The notes under the pieces are model-generated. The model was not told the DNA's origin. It saw only the letters and a program-made list of their open reading frames with translations, and ran no database searches. A DNA stretch of 64,000 nucleotides. Origin: Streptomyces sp. NRRL S-337. Lineage in GTDB: Bacteria > Actinomycetota > Actinomycetes > Streptomycetales > Streptomycetaceae. This document shows positions 1 to 8,003 of the stretch, piece after piece. The stretch covers positions 62,001 through 126,000 of the forward strand of contig NZ_JOIX01000014.1 in the NCBI RefSeq assembly GCF_000720175.1. Direction: 5' to 3'. The position numbers and the translations under genes are program-made. Numbering within the stretch: position 1 is the stretch's first letter; each line of letters opens with the position of its first letter.

Positions 1-1
1 C

Positions 2-367
2 GAGGAGGAGTTCCTCTCCCGCGGCTGGGCGGAGGTCGGCGAGCGGGCCGGGCCGCACTGGTGGTCCACCATGCGCCTGGCCGGCCGGGAGGCGCTGCAC
101 CGCAGTGCCACCCACCTCGTCCGCGGCACGTCGCCGACCATGCGGGAGCTCCTGCTGAAGCTTGCGGTCCCGCGCACCTACCTGCTGCCGGAGGCCGACG
201 GTCCGCTCCCGGGCGCCGACGACCTCGTCCAGGCGGGGGTGCGGGTCGTGGCCGTCCCGGACTGCGGGCACAACATCATGCTCGACAATCCGACGGGCTT
301 CGTACGGGCCACCGCGGCGGCACTCACGCCACCCAGTGGGGCCGACGGGCGGCAAACCGGACCGTGA
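2..367 (+). CDS. alpha/beta hydrolase, C-terminal fragment
   Basis: This is the 3' end of a gene that begins upstream of the window, giving about 121 codons open from the first base. The tail carries the pattern expected at the end of an alpha/beta hydrolase: a beta strand, then VPDCGHN, where the His is the likely catalytic His, followed by NPTGF and a helix. The nucleophile and oxyanion-hole strands lie outside the window, so substrate and exact subfamily cannot be given. The last 44 bases overlap the 3' end of the convergent MocR gene. Family assignment rests on this C-terminal pattern only. Confidence 0.6.
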   Translation, partial: EEEFLSRGWAEVGERAGPHWWSTMRLAGREALHRSATHLVRGTSPTMRELLLKLAVPRTYLLPEADGPLPGADDLVQAGVRVVAVPDCGHNIMLDNPTGFVRATAAALTPPSGADGRQTGP

Positions 368-1811
368 GGTCGTCGGCGAGGGCGGTGGCCATCCGCCGCA
401 CCGCCTCGCGCAGGGTGTCCGCCGGCGTGGTGTAGGGGATGCGCAGGCGCTGTTCGAAGATGCCCGGGTCGGTGGCGAAGTAGGCACCGCCCTCGATCCG
501 TACGCCGTGCTCCAGCGCCCGTTCGGCCAGTGCCGAGGCGACCGGCTCGCCCAGGTCGACCCAGAGCGACAGCCCGCCGGGCGGCAGCCGCCAGGTCCAC
601 TGCGGGATGTGCTCGGCCAGCGCCGCGGCGAGGGCGGCCCGTTGCCGGCGCAGCTGCTCCAGGCGGGGCGGCAGCAGGTCCTCGGCCTGCGCCAGCAGGG
701 TGAGGGCCAGCAGCTGGTCCACGACGGAGCCGCCCATGTCGGTGGCGACGCGCTGGCCGGCGAGTTCGGTGACCAGCCGGGCGGGGGCCCGCAGCCAGCC
801 GATGCGCAGACCGCCCCAGTGGGTCTTGCTCATCGAGCCGATGGTGATGACCTGCCCGGTCCCCCCGGCAGTGGCGTGCGCGGCGAACGGCGGCGGCGCG
901 GGGACGTCGAGGGCGAGGTCGGCCAGGGTCTCGTCGACGACCAGCCAGGTGCCGGACCGCCCGGCCGCGCGCAGGGTGCGAACGCGTTCCTGCTCGGGCA
1001 TGAGGCAGCCGGTCGGATTGTGGAAGTCCGGTATCAGATAGGCGAGTTGGGGCACGACCTGACGCAGGGTGGACTCGATGATCTCGATGTCCCAGCCCTC
1101 GTCGGTCACCGGGACCGACACGGTACGGAGCTGGGCGCGGCGCAGGGCATCGAGGGCGTTCGGGTAGGAGGGGTTCTCCACCATGGCCCGGTCGCCGGGG
1201 CGGCAGAGAAGTCCGATGACGAGGGTCAGGGCGTGCTGGGCGCCGGAGGTCACCAGGATCTGCTCGGGGACGGTGGGCAGGCCGCGCCGGGTGAAGCGCT
1301 CGGCGACGGCGGCGCGCAGGTCCGGCAGGCCGTAGGGGTGGTAGCCGGGGGTGGGGGCGTGCTCGGCCAGTCGCGGGGCGACCCGGGTGAGGGCGTCGAC
1401 GAGCGTCTGTTCCGGCAGGCCCGGGGCGGCACTGGCCAGGTCGATCGCGGTGTCCTGCGGGCCGATGAGCCGGGAGATGCCGCGCGGGGTACGGCCCTCG
1501 GGCAGGTCCGTCCAGGTGCCGGAGCCCTGTCGGCTGTGCGCGTAGCCGCTCTCGCGCAGCAGGTCGTACACGGCGGTGATGGTGGTCCGGCTCGTGCCGA
1601 GTGCGACGGCCAGTTCGCGTTCGGCGGGGAGTTTGGTGTGCAGCGCGAGGCGGCCGTCGAGGATCAACGTGCCGATGGCCTGGGCGAGATGACGGTAGGC
1701 GGGCCGGGTGCCCGCCGGATCGGGCAGCAACGCGGCGAGCTGCCGGGCCCCCACCGTCCGGCCCGGACGGGGTGCCCGGTCCGCGGGCCGGGACGGAGCT
1801 GCGTCCACCAC
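324..1811 (-). CDS. MocR/PdxR-type GntR regulator with aminotransferase domain
   Basis: This 495-residue protein is a transcription factor fused to a fold-type I aminotransferase-like domain. The winged helix lies at about residues 37-100 (LPAERELAVALGTSRTTI). The PLP domain follows from about 120, with YHPYG, a PDFHNPTG motif (N265), D293 and the PLP-binding Lys in SMSKTHWGG (K329), then R336. All expected cofactor residues are present, so PLP binding is likely; MocR proteins usually use it to sense rather than catalyse. It is divergent from the YczE gene across a 150-bp intergenic region with repeated ATTGGCC motifs. MocR/YczE pairing is common, so control of the membrane protein and of itself is the natural inference. 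Confidence 0.9.
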   Translation of the reverse strand: MVDAAPSRPADRAPRPGRTVGARQLAALLPDPAGTRPAYRHLAQAIGTLILDGRLALHTKLPAERELAVALGTSRTTITAVYDLLRESGYAHSRQGSGTWTDLPEGRTPRGISRLIGPQDTAIDLASAAPGLPEQTLVDALTRVAPRLAEHAPTPGYHPYGLPDLRAAVAERFTRRGLPTVPEQILVTSGAQHALTLVIGLLCRPGDRAMVENPSYPNALDALRRAQLRTVSVPVTDEGWDIEIIESTLRQVVPQLAYLIPDFHNPTGCLMPEQERVRTLRAAGRSGTWLVVDETLADLALDVPAPPPFAAHATAGGTGQVITIGSMSKTHWGGLRIGWLRAPARLVTELAGQRVATDMGGSVVDQLLALTLLAQAEDLLPPRLEQLRRQRAALAAALAEHIPQWTWRLPPGGLSLWVDLGEPVASALAERALEHGVRIEGGAYFATDPGIFEQRLRIPYTTPADTLREAVRRMATALADDLTVRFAARRPHWVA

Positions 1812-1824
1812 ACCATTCTCCTGG

Positions 1825-1875
1825 GATTGGCCGTGTTATCCGGGCCAATCACTCTACAGAGTGGCCGCATTGGCC
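1825..1875. promoter_or_regulatory. candidate MocR operator region
   Basis: The interval between the divergent MocR and YczE genes holds an 8-bp inverted repeat, gattggcc at 1825-1832 and ggccaatc at 1843-1850, separated by 10 bases. A third copy of the core, attggcc, lies at 1869-1875 in the same direction as the first. MocR regulators often bind spaced direct or inverted repeats in such divergent promoters. The repeats are seen; binding is inferred. Confidence 0.55.
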
Positions 1876-1962
1876 TGGAGCGCAGGCCTGGTAGGCACCT
1901 GTGAAGACGGATGACGCCGTACGTGGAGACAGACGTACGGCACGGCAGGAGGCAAGCAGCCC

Positions 1963-2781
1963 ATGCGGCAGCCCATCACCACTACGGACCCGGAGCGTCG
2001 CACTCGAAACGCCACGGTTCCCACCCCTCCCCCGCTCGGCCACCTCCCGCTCGCCGATCGCCCGTTGCGGCGGCTGCCCCAACTGTTCGTCGGCCTCACC
2101 CTCTACGGAGGCAGCCTCTCGCTCATGGTGCGGGCCGGGCTCGGGCTCAGTCCCTGGAGCGTGCTGAACGAGGGGCTGGCGGAGCGCACCGGCCTCAGCT
2201 TCGGCACCCTCACCGGCCTCGTGGGGGCGCTCGTGCTGCTCCTGTGGATCCCCCTGCGGCAGCGGCCCACGTTCGGCACCTTCGCCAACATCGTGGTCCT
2301 GGCGGGCTCGTCCGACCTCGGACTCCGGCTGCTCCCCCAGCACCTCGGGCTCCCCGCCCGGATCGGCCTGCTCGCCGGCGGCGTCCTCCTCAACGCGTTC
2401 GCCATCGCCGTCTACGTCGGCGCGCGGTGCGGGCCGGGCCCCCGGGACGGGCTGATGACCGGCGCGTCCGCGGCCACCGGGCGTTCGCTGCGGCTGGTCC
2501 GGACCCTGATCGAGATCAGTGTGCTGGTCGTGGGCCGGCTGCTCGGCGGCAGCGCCGGTGCCGGCACCGTGCTGTACGCGCTCGCGGTCGGCCCGACGAC
2601 GCAGTTCTTCCTGCCCTGGTTCGTCTACCGGAGTCCCGCCGAGGGAGGCAGGGTCACTCCGCGCTCGCTCCGACCCCGTCGCGGCAGTCCGGGTGGCCCC
2701 AGCCGTCCGGGTTCTTCGCGATGGGTTCGCCGGCCGCGTACGAGCGCCCGCAGCGGCAGCGGCCCGGGAATTTCGCGTTGA
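1963..2781 (+). CDS. YczE/YitT-like integral membrane protein
   Basis: A 272-residue membrane protein with about five hydrophobic segments between residues 40 and 225. It carries the family hallmarks LYGGSLSLMVRAGLGLSPW near residue 50 and GPRDGLMTG near 165. The function of the YczE family is unknown; members commonly sit next to a MocR regulator, as here. The final 40 or so residues are Arg/Ser/Pro/Gly-rich, lie outside the family core and are encoded antisense to the end of the RNase H gene (overlap 2654-2781), so they are probably not functional sequence. The start at the ATG follows an aggaggcaagcagcc-like leader. Confidence 0.8.
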   Translation: MRQPITTTDPERRTRNATVPTPPPLGHLPLADRPLRRLPQLFVGLTLYGGSLSLMVRAGLGLSPWSVLNEGLAERTGLSFGTLTGLVGALVLLLWIPLRQRPTFGTFANIVVLAGSSDLGLRLLPQHLGLPARIGLLAGGVLLNAFAIAVYVGARCGPGPRDGLMTGASAATGRSLRLVRTLIEISVLVVGRLLGGSAGAGTVLYALAVGPTTQFFLPWFVYRSPAEGGRVTPRSLRPRRGSPGGPSRPGSSRWVRRPRTSARSGSGPGISR

Positions 2782-3379
2782 GCGTGCGCCCGGCGTTCCC
2801 GGACGTGCGGCGGCGCGGCGCGGAGGCCGTTTTCGCGGTGGGCCCGCTGGTGCCGCGGCGGCGGGTGCCGGCCGGTCGGGCGGTGTCCGGCGCGGCCGGT
2901 GGCTCCGGCGACCCGAGGGCGCTGCCGGCGGCTTCCTGGACGGTCGCGGCCTGGCTGGCGGCGCGGTCGGCGAAGTCGTTGAGCCGGTCGCCGTCCACCT
3001 GGTGCGCGGGCACATAGCGGAATTCCACCGTGCGGCCGGCGAGCAGTTCGTCGATGCGGACGACGAGTTCCTGGTTGGCGACGGGCTTGCCGGAGGCGGT
3101 CTTCCAGCCCTTGCGCTTCCAGCCGGGCAGCCAGGTCGTGACGGCCTTCATCGCGTACTGGGAGTCCATCCGGATCTCCATCGGCACGGCCGGGTCGGTG
3201 GCCGTGAGCAGGCGTTCCAGTGCCGTGAGCTCCGCGACGTTGTTGGTGGCGGTGCCCAGCGGACCGGCCTCCCAGCGAACCACGGCTTCGCCGGCATCGG
3301 CGAGCACCCAGGCCCAGCCCGCGGGCCCGGGGTTTCCTTTGGAGGCGCCGTCACATGCGGCGATCACGCGTTCAGCCAT
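2654..3379 (-). CDS. ribonuclease HI family protein with C-terminal Cys motif
   Basis: This 241-residue protein should cleave RNA in RNA:DNA hybrids. The RNase HI domain covers residues 1-145, and the catalytic carboxylates are visible: D10 in CDGASKGNPG, E50 in NNVAELTALE, D72 in RMDSQYAM and D138 in NDFADRA, with H126 in the usual loop. After a Pro/Arg-rich linker, the C-terminus has a small Cys-containing motif (CRCG, then about 17 residues, then GWGHPDC), which looks like a tiny metal site. The ATG at 3379 was chosen because the domain begins immediately; an in-frame ATG lies four codons upstream. The 3' end overlaps the YczE gene by 128 bp. Confidence 0.88.
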   Translation of the reverse strand: MAERVIAACDGASKGNPGPAGWAWVLADAGEAVVRWEAGPLGTATNNVAELTALERLLTATDPAVPMEIRMDSQYAMKAVTTWLPGWKRKGWKTASGKPVANQELVVRIDELLAGRTVEFRYVPAHQVDGDRLNDFADRAASQAATVQEAAGSALGSPEPPAAPDTARPAGTRRRGTSGPTAKTASAPRRRTSGNAGRTLNAKFPGRCRCGRSYAAGEPIAKNPDGWGHPDCRDGVGASAE

Positions 3380-3776
3380 GCCCGCGATCATGCCAGGCCA
3401 GCGCCCGCCGGGCGAAGTCGCGCAGGGTGCGGTGATCGCTACGCGACGGGCGGCGACGCCCTGCCGGGCCCCGAAGAACTGATCCGCTTCACGGCGGCCG
3501 AAGGCGCCCACCTGCACTGCGAACCGATGGGCCGGGCCGGTGCGCGCCCTTGAAAAGGAAAGGAAAATTCCCTGAGCCTCTAGGCAAAGGCTGCCGGGCG
3601 TAGCACCATCGGCCGTAGAGGCCCGGGCCCGAACCCGCTCGGCCCCCTTGGACACAGCACCCAACAGGTCGGCACAGACCGACGTGCTCCCCCTCGACGT
3701 TCCCCACTGTGAGCGCACCGGCGCCGGTGTTCGACACCGCGGCATCCGACGCGCCGGTGCCGGAATCGACACCATC

Positions 3777-4325
3777 ATGAGACTGCTCGCTGAGCGGCGG
3801 CCGGACGTACAGGCCCGGCCCCACGCCCTTCGCTCTCCCCCGCTCGGCGCGGACCTCGGTCTGCTCCTCCTGCGCCTGACCGTCGGCCTGCTCATGGCCG
3901 GTCACGGTGCCCAGAAGCTCTTCGGCTTCTACGACGGTTACGGGCTCGGCGGCACCGGCCGGGCGTTCGCCGCCCTCGGCTTCCACCCGGGCAGGTTCTA
4001 CGCCGGTCTGGCCGGAGCCTCCGAATTCCTCGGCGGCCTCGGACTCGCGGCCGGTCTGTTCACGCCCCTCGCCGCGGCCGCCGTCCTCGGCGTGATGATC
4101 AACGCGATGATCCTCGGCGTGCCCCACGGGCTCTGGACGAACGTCGGCGGCATCGAGTACCCGATGTGCCTCGGCGCCGCCGCACTCGCGATCGCGGCGA
4201 TCGGACCGGGCCGCTTCGCGCTGGACCGGCCGTTCCGGTGGCGGGACGGCGGTCTGGGCTGTGCCGCCTTCGCCCTGGGGGTGGGCGGCCTCGGCGCCGC
4301 ACTCATACAGCTACTGGGGTTGTGA
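3777..4325 (+). CDS. DoxX family membrane protein
   Basis: A 182-residue membrane protein of the DoxX/DUF4395-like four-helix family. After a short cytoplasmic start it reads GADLGLLLLRLTVGLLMAGHG, the DoxX first helix, then QKLFGFYDGYG, the typical loop. Three further hydrophobic segments follow. Roles reported in the family include quinone-linked thiosulfate oxidation and oxidative-stress complexes; nothing here chooses among them. An upstream ATG would add 43 unlikely residues, so I start at 3777. It precedes the methyltransferase by about 50 bp on the same strand and could be cotranscribed. Confidence 0.82.
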   Translation: MRLLAERRPDVQARPHALRSPPLGADLGLLLLRLTVGLLMAGHGAQKLFGFYDGYGLGGTGRAFAALGFHPGRFYAGLAGASEFLGGLGLAAGLFTPLAAAAVLGVMINAMILGVPHGLWTNVGGIEYPMCLGAAALAIAAIGPGRFALDRPFRWRDGGLGCAAFALGVGGLGAALIQLLGL

Positions 4326-4376
4326 CGCCGACCGGCCCGCCCCCTTTCGACCGTGGACCGACCTATGCTGAGGCGG

Positions 4377-5114
4377 ATGTTCGCACCCGAAGGTCCCACG
4401 TTCCGTGAACTCGCCGTGCAGGCGCTGTCGTCCGTCGAGCACGGCTATGACCTGCTCGCCCCGAAGTTCGACCACACACCGTTCAGGACTCCGGAGTCGG
4501 TGCTGGCCCCGGTGTCGCGGGCGCTGCGGGAGCTCGGCCCGTTCGGCAGCGGCCTCGATCTGTGCTGCGGTACGGGCGCGGGCATGGACGTCCTGCGCCA
4601 GGTGTGCCGGGAGCGGGTGACCGGGGTCGACATCAGCGCGGGGATGCTCGCGGTGGGCCGCGCCCGGGAGACGGCGACCGGCCGGCCGCCACGGTCGGAG
4701 TGGGTACGCGCGGATGCGCGGGCCCTGCCGTTCGGACCGGTCTTCGACCTCGTGGTGAGCTTCGGGGCGTTCGGGCACTTCCTGCCGGGCGAGCGCCCCG
4801 GGCTGTTCGCGCAGGTCCGCTCCGTGCTGCGGCCTGGCGGCCGGTTCGCGTTCCCGATCGCGGCGCCGTCCCGGCCCGGGTCGGCGGCGTACTGGATGCT
4901 GGCGGCCTTCGACGCGGCGATGCGGGTCCGCAACGCCCTGTGGCACCCGCCGTTCGTCATGTACTACCGGCCGTTCCGGCTGAGTGACGTCCGTGCGGAG
5001 CTGACCCGCGCCGGCTTCACCGTGCGCTTGCACGCCCTGCCGGAGCTCGGCCGGCGCCCGGCCGGCAGCCCCCGGTGCCGGCTCGTGGTGGCCACCCGGA
5101 CCAGGGCGGTATGA
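4377..5114 (+). CDS. class I SAM-dependent methyltransferase
   Basis: A 245-residue protein with a Rossmann-like methyltransferase core. Motif I is GLDLCCGTGAGMD at about residues 62-74, then VTGVDISAGML (acidic residue binding the SAM ribose), a WVRADARALPF strand, and LRPGGRF after the SFGAFGH strand. The acceptor is not predictable. Three in-frame starts exist (GTG 4353, ATG 4365, ATG 4377); I use 4377 because conserved-looking sequence begins at MFAPEGPTF and gaggcgg lies just upstream. Confidence 0.85.
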   Translation: MFAPEGPTFRELAVQALSSVEHGYDLLAPKFDHTPFRTPESVLAPVSRALRELGPFGSGLDLCCGTGAGMDVLRQVCRERVTGVDISAGMLAVGRARETATGRPPRSEWVRADARALPFGPVFDLVVSFGAFGHFLPGERPGLFAQVRSVLRPGGRFAFPIAAPSRPGSAAYWMLAAFDAAMRVRNALWHPPFVMYYRPFRLSDVRAELTRAGFTVRLHALPELGRRPAGSPRCRLVVATRTRAV

Positions 5115-5147
5115 CGGCCCGCACCCGGCCCGGAACCGGGCACCGGA

Positions 5148-5621
5148 TCAAGGGAGTTCACAGGCCGCGCACAGCCGTCGCAGGGTCGCCCGCATACCGG
5201 CGCGGTTGCGTGTGGCGCGCCGCCCGGCCGGGGTGCCGGTGAAGAGCAGTCCGAGCGTTTCGGCGATCCGGGCGCGCCATCCGCCGCGCCGGTGGTCGAC
5301 CCAGTACTCGGTGACCCGGGTTCCGCTGCCGTCCGCCGTCGGGGCGAAGCGGTAGCCCCAACGGGCCACCGGCAGGCCGAAGGTGGCGACGTCGAAGGCG
5401 AACTCCCGGCCGGGCTCGTCGACGACGATCCGGCAGTGGGTGAACCACACCCAGCCGGCGCGGCGGTTGAATCCCACGAACCGGCCACCGCGCCGCCACA
5501 CCCCGATGACCTCCGGACTCCACTCCTTCATCCGCCGGAGGTCCGCTACGGCCCGGTGGAGGACGTGCGGCGGGGCGGCGCACTCCAGACACTCCTCGAC
5601 GGTCCATTCACGTGCGGTCAT
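5148..5621 (-). CDS. SRPBCC (START-like) family protein
   Basis: A 157-residue helix-grip protein related to polyketide cyclases and lipid-binding START proteins. The N-terminal strand (WTVEECLECAAPPHVLHRAV), the MKEWSPEVIGV segment and the TRVTEYWVDHR strand fit the fold. It probably binds a hydrophobic ligand, or conditions a substrate for the hydrolase upstream. Its ATG overlaps the stop of the hydrolase gene by 4 bp (ATGA, 5618-5621), so the two are translationally coupled. Confidence 0.78.
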   Translation of the reverse strand: MTAREWTVEECLECAAPPHVLHRAVADLRRMKEWSPEVIGVWRRGGRFVGFNRRAGWVWFTHCRIVVDEPGREFAFDVATFGLPVARWGYRFAPTADGSGTRVTEYWVDHRRGGWRARIAETLGLLFTGTPAGRRATRNRAGMRATLRRLCAACELP

Positions 5622-6406
5622 CGTCCGGCTCCTTCCCGCACAGTGCCGTCTGCGGTGGTGAGGGCGTGGGTGCGGGCGGCCACGACCGTGGCGGCGTCGA
5701 GGATCTGGCGCGTGACGGCGGCCGTGTCGGACAGGACGGAGAGGTGTCCGCAGCGGGGCCGCACGACGAGGCGGCCGTCCCGGCATGCCGCGAGGAAGCG
5801 GCGCTCGTCGCGGCGGAGCTGATCGCGGGCGCCGTTCACCAGCCAGACCGGGCCCGGGTAGCCCGCGAGCAGGGACACCGGGTCCATCCCGCAGACGGTC
5901 TCGATGATGCTCGGCATCAGCTCGCTGCTCAGACCGCCGGCGACCATGGCCTCGGCCAGCGGGGCGGGCAGCGCACGGCGGAAGGCGTAGGCGCTCAGCC
6001 GGTTGGCCGCCTCGGGGTGCCTGCCCCCGAGACGCGCCGCTTGGCGGTAGGCGGTGCGGAGCATCCCGCGGGGTACGGCGGTGCAGCCCATGGCCATCAG
6101 TCCGCTGACGCGTTCCGGATGGCGGGCAGCGGTGGCCGTCGCGACGTAGCCGCCCAGGGACAGGCCGATGAGCATCGCCCGGCCGCCGAGCTCGTCGATG
6201 GCGTCGGTGACCGCCGCGACAGCGCCGGGCAGGGTGAACGGTTCGCCGCGCCGGGAGCCGTGCCCCGGCAGGTCGGGGGCGACCGCTGGATGGCGGGTGC
6301 CGAGGGCGTCGACCACGGGGTGCCACATCGTGCCGCTCACGCGCATGCCGTGGACGAAGACGAGGGGCAGCCCGGTGTCTGAGGGTGGTGGTGTCATGCC
6401 CGGCAC
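5618..6406 (-). CDS. alpha/beta hydrolase
   Basis: A 262-residue alpha/beta hydrolase with a complete triad. The oxyanion HG is at 19-20, the nucleophile S83 is in GLSLGG, the acid is probably D195 in NGARDQL and the base is H221 in RCGHLSVL. Esterase, lactonase and C-C hydrolase activities are all possible. It is the first gene of a two-gene operon with the SRPBCC protein and is divergent from the TetR gene; the perfect palindrome between them suggests repression by that TetR and induction by a substrate-like ligand. Confidence 0.85.
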   Translation of the reverse strand: MPGMTPPPSDTGLPLVFVHGMRVSGTMWHPVVDALGTRHPAVAPDLPGHGSRRGEPFTLPGAVAAVTDAIDELGGRAMLIGLSLGGYVATATAARHPERVSGLMAMGCTAVPRGMLRTAYRQAARLGGRHPEAANRLSAYAFRRALPAPLAEAMVAGGLSSELMPSIIETVCGMDPVSLLAGYPGPVWLVNGARDQLRRDERRFLAACRDGRLVVRPRCGHLSVLSDTAAVTRQILDAATVVAARTHALTTADGTVREGAGR

Positions 6407-6420
6407 GCTAACAGGAAATG

Positions 6421-6438
6421 CAACGCAACGTTGCGTTG
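6421..6438. promoter_or_regulatory. TetR operator candidate, 18-bp perfect palindrome
   Basis: The 55-bp interval between the hydrolase start (6406) and the TetR start (6462) contains caacgcaacgttgcgttg, a perfect 18-bp palindrome. Its central position between divergent genes and its length match a TetR-family operator, so it probably serves both autoregulation and repression of the hydrolase/SRPBCC operon. Confidence 0.85.
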
Positions 6439-6461
6439 TTTTTCACTGCTAGGCTTCCCCC

Positions 6462-7109
6462 ATGAGCGAAAGCGGGCAGCAGGGCGGACAGGAGCGGCGG
6501 ACCGGACGGGGTGAGGAGAGCGGGCATCCCGGCGGAAGGCGGGCCGGGGGGCCGCGGAAGGCGCAGGAGATCTTCGACGCGACGCTGGATCTGCTCGCCG
6601 CCCACGGCTACGAGGGGCTGACCATCGAGGGCGTCGCCCAGCGGTCCGGCGTCAACAAGACCACGATCTACCGCTGGTGGCCGTCCAAGGGCGCCCTCCT
6701 GGGTGCCGCGCTCATCGGGGCGCGGCGGCTCGACTTCGACCTGCCCGACACGGGGAGCCTCCAGGGCGATCTGGAGGCCCTGCTGGGAGCGATCGTCACC
6801 CTCCTGACCGCACCGCCGTCCTGCGACGTCGCGGTGGCCACGCTGGGCGCCGTCACCCACAGTCCCGAACTCGCCGACCACATAAGGGAGTTCTTCGCCG
6901 ACCGGCTCGCGCGGGAGCTGCCGGTCTTCGACCGGGCCGTCGCCCGCGGCGAACTCGCGGCGGACGCCGACCCCACACTGCTGGTGGACCTACTGGCCGG
7001 CGCCGCCTGGTTCCGCCTGACGCTGCGTCAACTCCCGCTGGACCAGGACTTCGTGTCCCGCACCGTCCACACCGTCCTCAAAGGGGCGGGCACTTCACAT
7101 CCCCTCTAA
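6462..7109 (+). CDS. TetR/AcrR family regulator
   Basis: A 215-residue repressor. The N-terminal HTH is clear: FDATLDLLAAHGYEGLTIE, then GVAQRSGVNKTTIYRWWPSKGAL at about residues 57-80. The ligand-binding part ends with a helix containing WFRLTLRQLPLD, as in the TetR_C subfamily that pairs with an FVSRTVHTVL helix. The first 30 residues are Gly/Arg-rich and probably disordered. It is divergent from the alpha/beta hydrolase operon, with the palindrome at 6421-6438 as the likely binding site. Confidence 0.9.
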   Translation: MSESGQQGGQERRTGRGEESGHPGGRRAGGPRKAQEIFDATLDLLAAHGYEGLTIEGVAQRSGVNKTTIYRWWPSKGALLGAALIGARRLDFDLPDTGSLQGDLEALLGAIVTLLTAPPSCDVAVATLGAVTHSPELADHIREFFADRLARELPVFDRAVARGELAADADPTLLVDLLAGAAWFRLTLRQLPLDQDFVSRTVHTVLKGAGTSHPL

Positions 7110-7126
7110 ACGCCCTATTGCATCAT

Positions 7127-7159
7127 CAACTACAACTTTACGAATTCTTGGTGTAGTTG
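7127..7159. promoter_or_regulatory. AT-rich inverted repeat upstream of secreted-protein gene
   Basis: An 8-bp inverted repeat (caactaca at 7127-7134, tgtagttg at 7152-7159) flanks a 17-base AT-rich spacer. It lies between the TetR stop and the secreted-protein gene at 7233. There is no T-run after it, so an operator is as likely as a terminator. The local drop in G+C content stands out from the surroundings. Confidence 0.4.
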
Positions 7160-7232
7160 AATCACTTTTCACTCCAGTCTCAATGGCAACAGCGATGGAC
7201 ACGGGGGAAGAGACACGAGGAGCGGGCGCACG

Positions 7233-7934
7233 ATGACCACGATGACCCGGGGGACGAGCCGGTGGACGAGGGGCGGCATACGGTCGGCGGGCCGCGGAGC
7301 GGTGCTGTCCGCGGTGGCGCTGGGACTGGTGACCGCGATGGCCGCACCGGCCGTCGCGGCGGACGATCCGACGCGCGAGCAGCTGATGGCGGACTGCGCC
7401 TCCGGTGAGGGCAAGTGCAGCTTCAACGAGCCGGTGCTCGGCAAGGCCTACCTCGGGGACTTCCACCAGGTCTCCGACTCGCTCTACAACTGCAGCACTT
7501 CGGACGCCACCCAGTCGATGGGCTGGTCGGACACGGTGGGTTCGACGGACTCCGCGGGCGTCTCGGTGACCGCGGGCGGCAAGATCGCCGGTCTGATCGA
7601 CCTGAGCGTCACCGCGACGTACAGCCACACCTGGTCCAGCTCGCACACCGAGAACAGCTCCCTCACCATGACCGTCAAGCCCGGTGAGGTCGGCTGGATC
7701 TCCCGCGCGCAGGTCATGCAGACGGTCTCCGGCACCTGGCAGACGCACTACGACAGCCCGAAGTGGGGCCACTACTACTGGTTCGTGCCGGACACCGTCA
7801 CGGGTCCCGCGACCAACGGGACGGACGGGCAGAGCAACGCGGTGACGGTCAAGACCCGCAAGATGACGGCCGCCGAGAAGTCGTCGTGCGCGGCCGGCAG
7901 CAAGCACGGACGGGCGTTCGTGGTGCAGCACTGA
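7233..7934 (+). CDS. secreted beta-rich protein of unknown function
   Basis: A 233-residue exported protein. A twin-Arg-free Sec signal occupies about residues 1-43 (Arg-rich start, hydrophobic core AVLSAVALGLVTAMAAP, cut near AVA-A). The mature part is rich in Ser, Thr and Val, with four Cys that could form two disulfides. The centre alternates polar and hydrophobic residues (LIDLSVTATYSHTWSSSHTE, then SLTMTVKPGEVGWISRAQVM), which resembles the stem/insertion strands of aerolysin-type or MTX2-type proteins. That resemblance is a visual inference only. I do not recognise the family by name. Confidence 0.72.
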   Translation: MTTMTRGTSRWTRGGIRSAGRGAVLSAVALGLVTAMAAPAVAADDPTREQLMADCASGEGKCSFNEPVLGKAYLGDFHQVSDSLYNCSTSDATQSMGWSDTVGSTDSAGVSVTAGGKIAGLIDLSVTATYSHTWSSSHTENSSLTMTVKPGEVGWISRAQVMQTVSGTWQTHYDSPKWGHYYWFVPDTVTGPATNGTDGQSNAVTVKTRKMTAAEKSSCAAGSKHGRAFVVQH

Positions 7935-7945
7935 CACCTGCGCCG

Positions 7946-7976
7946 GTGCCGCCTCCCGGACGACGGGAGGCGGCAC
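7946..7976. terminator. hairpin terminator after the secreted-protein gene
   Basis: Perfect 13-bp arms (gtgccgcctcccg at 7946-7958 and its complement at 7964-7976) with a 5-base loop, 12 bp past the stop of the secreted-protein gene and before the convergent cupin gene. No U-tract is present, which is usual for actinobacterial terminators. Confidence 0.7.
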
Positions 7977-8003
7977 ACCGACCGGAGGGGGCCGGCGGCT
8001 CCC

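Noticed and set aside
162..1904. Long open frame of 580 codons on the plus strand across the MocR gene
   Set aside because: It is a shadow of the MocR coding sequence: composition is Arg/Gly/Pro-rich with no domain, while the opposite frame has a complete regulator.
1849..3015. Minus-strand frame of 388 codons over YczE and RNase H
   Set aside because: Low-complexity Arg/Pro/Ala translation; both underlying genes are well supported in other frames.
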